Shown: piece by piece, positions 59,701 through 64,000 of the stretch
Layout of the letters: each line of letters begins with the position of its first letter
How positions within the stretch are numbered: the stretch's first letter is position 1
NCBI GenBank assembly: GCA_950295325.1
Contig: OX485805.1
Span: forward strand, 44,478,758 to 44,542,757
DNA: 64,000 bases
DNA from: Polytrichum commune
Taxonomy: Eukaryota > Streptophyta > Polytrichopsida > Polytrichales > Polytrichaceae
Direction: 5' to 3'
Notes under the pieces: model-generated
What the model was told of the DNA's origin: nothing
The model's input: the letters and a program-made list of their open reading frames with translations, nothing else
Databases searched by the model: none
Made by a program: the position numbers and the translations under genes

Positions 59701-61560
59701 AGGGTCTGCAAGAACTTAGAAGGTGGAAATGGTCCACCGAGTCCAGAGGTTGTGTCCGGGGAGGTTGAGCATACTAGTCTGTCAAGATCCTAGTATTTCC
59801 AAGTCCAACCAGCTACATGTTGTGACCTGTCGGTGTTTCTTTATTAATTTGAGGTACATCTCATAGATTTCTCTAGAGTGTCATCTGTAATCTTCTTGGA
59901 AATTTCGAACTTCAATCGATTATTTCTCAAACCCGACCAGCTCATTGGTAACTAGCTACTGTCGGTTCTGCCCTTTCATTCCTGGGAATGCAAAACAGGA
60001 AGCAAACAAAACACATTATAATAATACAGGAGCCACGTGAAAGTAACATTAAAGAAGTTCTGAGTCGTATTCGGCGGCCGATTTTTTGGCCCGATGCCTG
60101 CATGACTAGCTCTATGTATAGCTATTTAAATGAGACGTACAGAACAATGCACCTCACACGTTCTACAGGGCGCATAATCTGGATGACATTAGGTAGGAGC
60201 TCCTGCCATAATGCAACTCGTGTTCATCAAGACAGTTAAATATGATTGTATGTACAATTGCAGCCCACGATGCAACAATAAATAAGAGTAGACATTATAT
60301 CAGGTGATTTGAGACTTTTCATTGTCTTAGATTAATATAGAGATGACCACAATATGAGGAAGTCGTCTTAAACATAGGTTACAGTATATTGACAAGCTAT
60401 ACTATTAGTCCAATCCCAAAGTTAATGATTGGTCAATATAAGTACATTAGCCACAGCACTTGAAACCTATTTTTATTCTCCTTCTTTAGTAGGACACATC
60501 TGGGAAACACAAAAAAATCATATTATCGAGGTGTCGTCTTCTCATTAATCTAACAAATGGCGTAAAGTTGTCGTATTATTGAGGGAATACTAAAACATAA
60601 GTAATACGAGCTTTAAAACATATACAACGAGTTTAAGCAATATAGATGGTATGAAATATTTATTTATAACCCCAAACAAATACAAATATTCTCAAGAACT
60701 CTTGAAATAGGAGTCCAAAAATCTCTGGTGTTGCCTAGTACCCAAGTCAGCAATTGTTGTCTCATCTTAATTCCCTATTAATTTTTGAAAGCTAATAATT
60801 TCATTAACACCAAAATATAAAGAGTTTTCTTATAAGAAACTAGACAACAATGATGCATGACGTTTAGCAACATACTAGAGGCCACCCTAATCCTAACATT
60901 GCCCATCCTACACTAGTAACCCTAATTATCATTAAGTTCCCAATGATAAGTGAAGTTCTCAAGTAGTTCGCAAGTCAAAATGGATGTACTTTAGATGTAC
61001 ATAACTTAAATGAACATAATTTTAGCATTAACTACCTCTTTAATATGACAAAACGGAGATTCTAATGTTGCATTATCGAGTGTCGTGATCGTATAAAAGA
61101 GGGAGTTTTGAACTAAAAAGTTTGGTCTCACAAAAAATTGTCGTAATATCGAGGGTGGTGTATAAATGAGACTGTGTTGTATTAGGTTAGCATGTACAAC
61201 ATAAAACTAAAGGAATACATGCATATTGAATCTAGAATGAACTTCAAATCCTTCAGCTTACAAAACTAGGGTGTAATAAAGGCATATTGATTGCACATAG
61301 GAGTTTTGTCCCAAGAAATTATTGAAATAAATATTATATTTAATGGATATTTATTTGACCCCAAACATAATAAGGTTTGTAAGTAACCCAAAGTCTAGCC
61401 CAATTGTATTAAATGTACAATGCACATAGACCTACTAGTAATTTACTATAACTTTAAACATGCTAAATATATAATAAAAGGTCAAGTTCAAAAATGTTGG
61501 ATATTATTGGTGGTTGTTCACAACCAAACAACTTGACTTCTACCAAGTTCTCACTGACTT
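53722..61560. other. long non-coding stretch
   Basis: AT-rich with only short open frames. A TATAAATA at about 57010 precedes a 91-codon frame at 57085-57360 (Arg-rich, no domain), which I do not call as a gene. Poly-A/T and short repeats only. Confidence 0.5.
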
Positions 61561-63905
61561 GATTCATCCGTGAGGTGAGCAAGGTGGTCTTTTGCAAATG
61601 TCATGTATTTTTGAGGGATGGATAGTGACCCACTTTGATTATTCCATGGTTTCCATGCTATAAATATGGAATATGCGCTTGGATTATGCTCAAAATCCAC
61701 CCTTTAATGAAAATTATGATTTGTATCACAACATGTGTAATGACGGAACACATATTCATTACACGTTGTTGGTCAGTAGTACTCCACTGAAATCTGACAA
61801 AAATGAGGACTAAAAATTGTAAATTTTGGTGGAGACAAGGCTTTTGCCACCCAAACTGGTTTAGCATGTGTCTCATCTCCATGATGCAATATGAGCATAT
61901 AATCTTCATGACAATCCATTGCAACACAAAAAGAGGGTGGGGGGATGATTACTAGTAGGTCCAGTGTAATGGTCGTCCTCATTGAATTCCTCACGAACCT
62001 TCACATTGTCAAAAAGCCTAGTTGCTAATGCATTAACATCCATACGATTTTGTGGCCAAAAATCATGCCTCAAAGTAAAAAAGTTATCTTGATGAAGGTC
62101 CATTAAAGTGGAACAGACACGTGTCCAATAGCCTATCCAAGTTCCATATTGGTGGCGGAAAGACCTACCAACATTCGCTACCTGCAGACGATTCCAATAG
62201 TGTATAAAGGCCGATATGCCCTTTATAATATCTATAGGAGATAAGATTGCACAAGCATAGACACCTATACAAAGGCATATGAACAATGCTTGGAGTGAGA
62301 TGATCTCAAGCTCTCCTTGCTTTGCCTTTTATTGCTTTTCTTCTCTTCATTGGTTCACACAAACAACATGGAATAACTCTTATCCCTCTTCGGACTAGCA
62401 TGCTAGCCTTATTCTAACCTTATTCTTTCTCATGCTTCCTCCTTTATATTTCTATTGACTACAAGCAATCTAATGCTCTACCCTCTACAATATCTTTCAC
62501 ATTTTTCATGGATATTGTTTTGCAAGGTTTGGGCTCCCCATTTGGTAACATTTGTCCTCCTTGTCAACAAGCTAAACAAGAAGCCCCTCCAGTGGGCTCC
62601 AATCTTGTGTCGTGGACAATAGCTTGACTCCAAGGCCAAAATGCCATCATTACGCATGTAAAATAAATAAAAAATTGAGACTTTGTGTATCCAATCAAAC
62701 GGTGAGCTCTACTCCAAATATATGGTTTTTTAAATGCTTCAAAGTACGACACCTCCTCAATCATATGAGGGATGATGGGAATGTTGTTCAAAAATTCATG
62801 TACAATTCATCAATAGTAGGATTGTTGGGAAATCCTCCTCATACAATTTCATGTGTCACTGTCCAAAAGATGCATCAATATCATTGTGTGTATAGCCCAT
62901 CGATAGAAAACATACAAACACCTCCTTAAAATGCATTTCATAGCCAACAAAGACCAACATAAAAACACAAATATGTTTTTGTTGTCCTTGGCATAATTGT
63001 CCAATTGGATCTGCATGATAAGGGTAATTTTTTCGTACTTACAAGCTCATTAAGGGGTTCCAGATTGGGTGCAAGCACGGTAAAGTGGACAACTCCTGAT
63101 CCCTGCCTAGTGTCAAGTGAAAGTGATTCAATTTTATGTACTAACTTTGAATTTTGTGAAGAAATAAACCATAGACATTTTTAAAACATCTTGATCTACA
63201 AAGCCAAGCAATTTATGATGACAAAAAGAATTCCAAGAAAAGTCTACCTATTTTAGAAGACGGTGCAAGTGGCGTGCAAGTAGGTGATATTGAATAAGTG
63301 ACTGTCTAAAATTTGTTTAAAATATGATAAAATTACATAAAATTGATGGTTTTTTACAAAGTTTTGTGGTGATGCCCTCAAGTAGATAATGAATTCAAGG
63401 AATATAAAAAAAATTCTAACTTCAAAATAGTTAAGGTCATGAAATCTACATCCAAAACCAGACTCAACCATTTGTTTTTAAGCATCACTTTTGATGCTAA
63501 GTATTGAAGATCTCAACTTGATATTCTACATTTGAGTATTTAACACAACAATAGAGGTCATTATAAAAAAATTCCAATTTAAATAACTCTTTGCTACTAC
63601 TTTTAGGCCTTTGACCAAAAAAATTATGGTTTTAGTATACCATAGCACTTTTTTGGTCCACTTCACCATGCTTGCACCCATATATGAATTCATGCATTCA
63701 TTTTTTCCATCCAACACCGCTTTGTATAGAGGTGTCAACTGACATTTTCAAATAATAATTTTAAAAAGTATGTAAGTGGTTTTGGTGCATGCAAAAACTG
63801 TGCAAATAACCCAATGATGTGGCTTAAATCCATCATATTCACATCAAGAGCATAATGGGCAAGCTTGACATCATCATGGCCACAAGCAATCATCCCCAAA
63901 AGAAT
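61560..63905 (-). pseudogene. decayed DUF7869-type copy, probably continuing past the window
   Basis: Ordered fragments on the minus strand: about 63893-63780 (GMIACGHDDVKLAHYALDV), 63738-63620 (MTPLYKAVLDGKNECMNSYM), about 62990-62790 (a GYTHNDIDASFGQ-like box in broken frame), 62791-62564 (IPIIPHMIEEVSYFEAFKKP), 62286-61906 (ISAFIHYWNRLQ, DFWPQNRM) and 61994-61658 (PVWVAKALSPPKFTIFSPHF). Multiple frameshifts and stops. It carries no palindromes. It is closer to the 24-26 kb copy than to the intact one by eye (HAKPVWVAKAL and HSKPIWLVKAL). Confidence 0.85.
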
Positions 63906-64000
63906 CCAAAGACTCGTGGTTGAATAAGAAATTCAAATTGATTATATCTATGCTCTTAAGTAGCACAACGAATAAATAAAGTTGTGGAACCCCACAAAAC

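Overview
The window looks like nuclear DNA of a land plant, probably a non-seed plant (moss, liverwort, lycophyte or fern). The evidence is Arabidopsis-type CCCTAAA telomere-like runs, GT-AG introns with plant-like acceptors, a Copia LTR retrotransposon, a hAT DNA element, MITEs, a multi-exon gene resembling a plant-wide protein of unknown function, and DUF7869-type mobile-element genes, which I recall as abundant in non-seed plants. The species cannot be fixed from sequence alone. Most of the window is repeat-rich and gene-poor. Region 1 (about 0.4-7.5 kb, minus strand) holds the most striking locus. One five-exon gene can be assembled with consistent splice phases. Exon 1 encodes MARTKQIARK and, once spliced, continues VSGGVGRR, a close copy of the histone H3 N-terminal tail. 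It is followed by a ParB/DGQHR-like domain, an unrecognised middle part, a very acidic chromatin-protein-like region, and an FCP1/NIF-type (HAD) phosphatase-like domain. One in-frame TGA interrupts exon 3 of this copy. Region 2 (about 8-19.3 kb) is AT-rich repeat: a 41-bp tandem array, poly-G/C tracts, paired dispersed repeats ending in CCCTAAA runs, and one orphan coding fragment. Region 3 (19.4-23.6 kb, plus strand) is a nearly intact DUF7869-type (putative RNase H-fold transposase) gene with a TATA box and an intron.

A 22-bp hyphenated palindrome (arms CCCACGGGTG and CACCCGTGGG around two bases) occurs about 17 times, and only in regions 1 and 3: in introns, flanks, a 48-bp tandem array before the H3-mimic gene, and once in frame inside an exon. 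None is seen in 7.5-19.5 kb or beyond 23.6 kb. The two modules therefore probably belong to the same kind of element. My working hypothesis is a large, undescribed plant mobile element whose gene products (H3-tail mimic, ParB-like, FCP1-like, DUF7869) act together with these parS-like palindromes. This is inference and is marked as such.

Region 4 (24.3-26.5 kb and 61.6-63.9 kb, minus strand) carries two decayed DUF7869 copies without palindromes. Region 5 (27.07-33.50 kb) is a Copia element with two near-identical LTRs, a CCATT target duplication and unusual TATTGT...ACAATA termini. It has a dead integrase (Glu to Lys), a frameshift, and a nested 1.2-kb hAT element carrying a C-rich minisatellite. 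A related solo LTR lies at 49.6-49.9 kb. Region 6 (34.2-39.8 kb, plus) is a 5'-incomplete, frameshifted multi-exon copy of a conserved plant protein (At3g12590-like from memory). The rest (40-64 kb) is mostly non-coding, with MITEs, foldbacks, purine-rich arrays and two related small ORFs.
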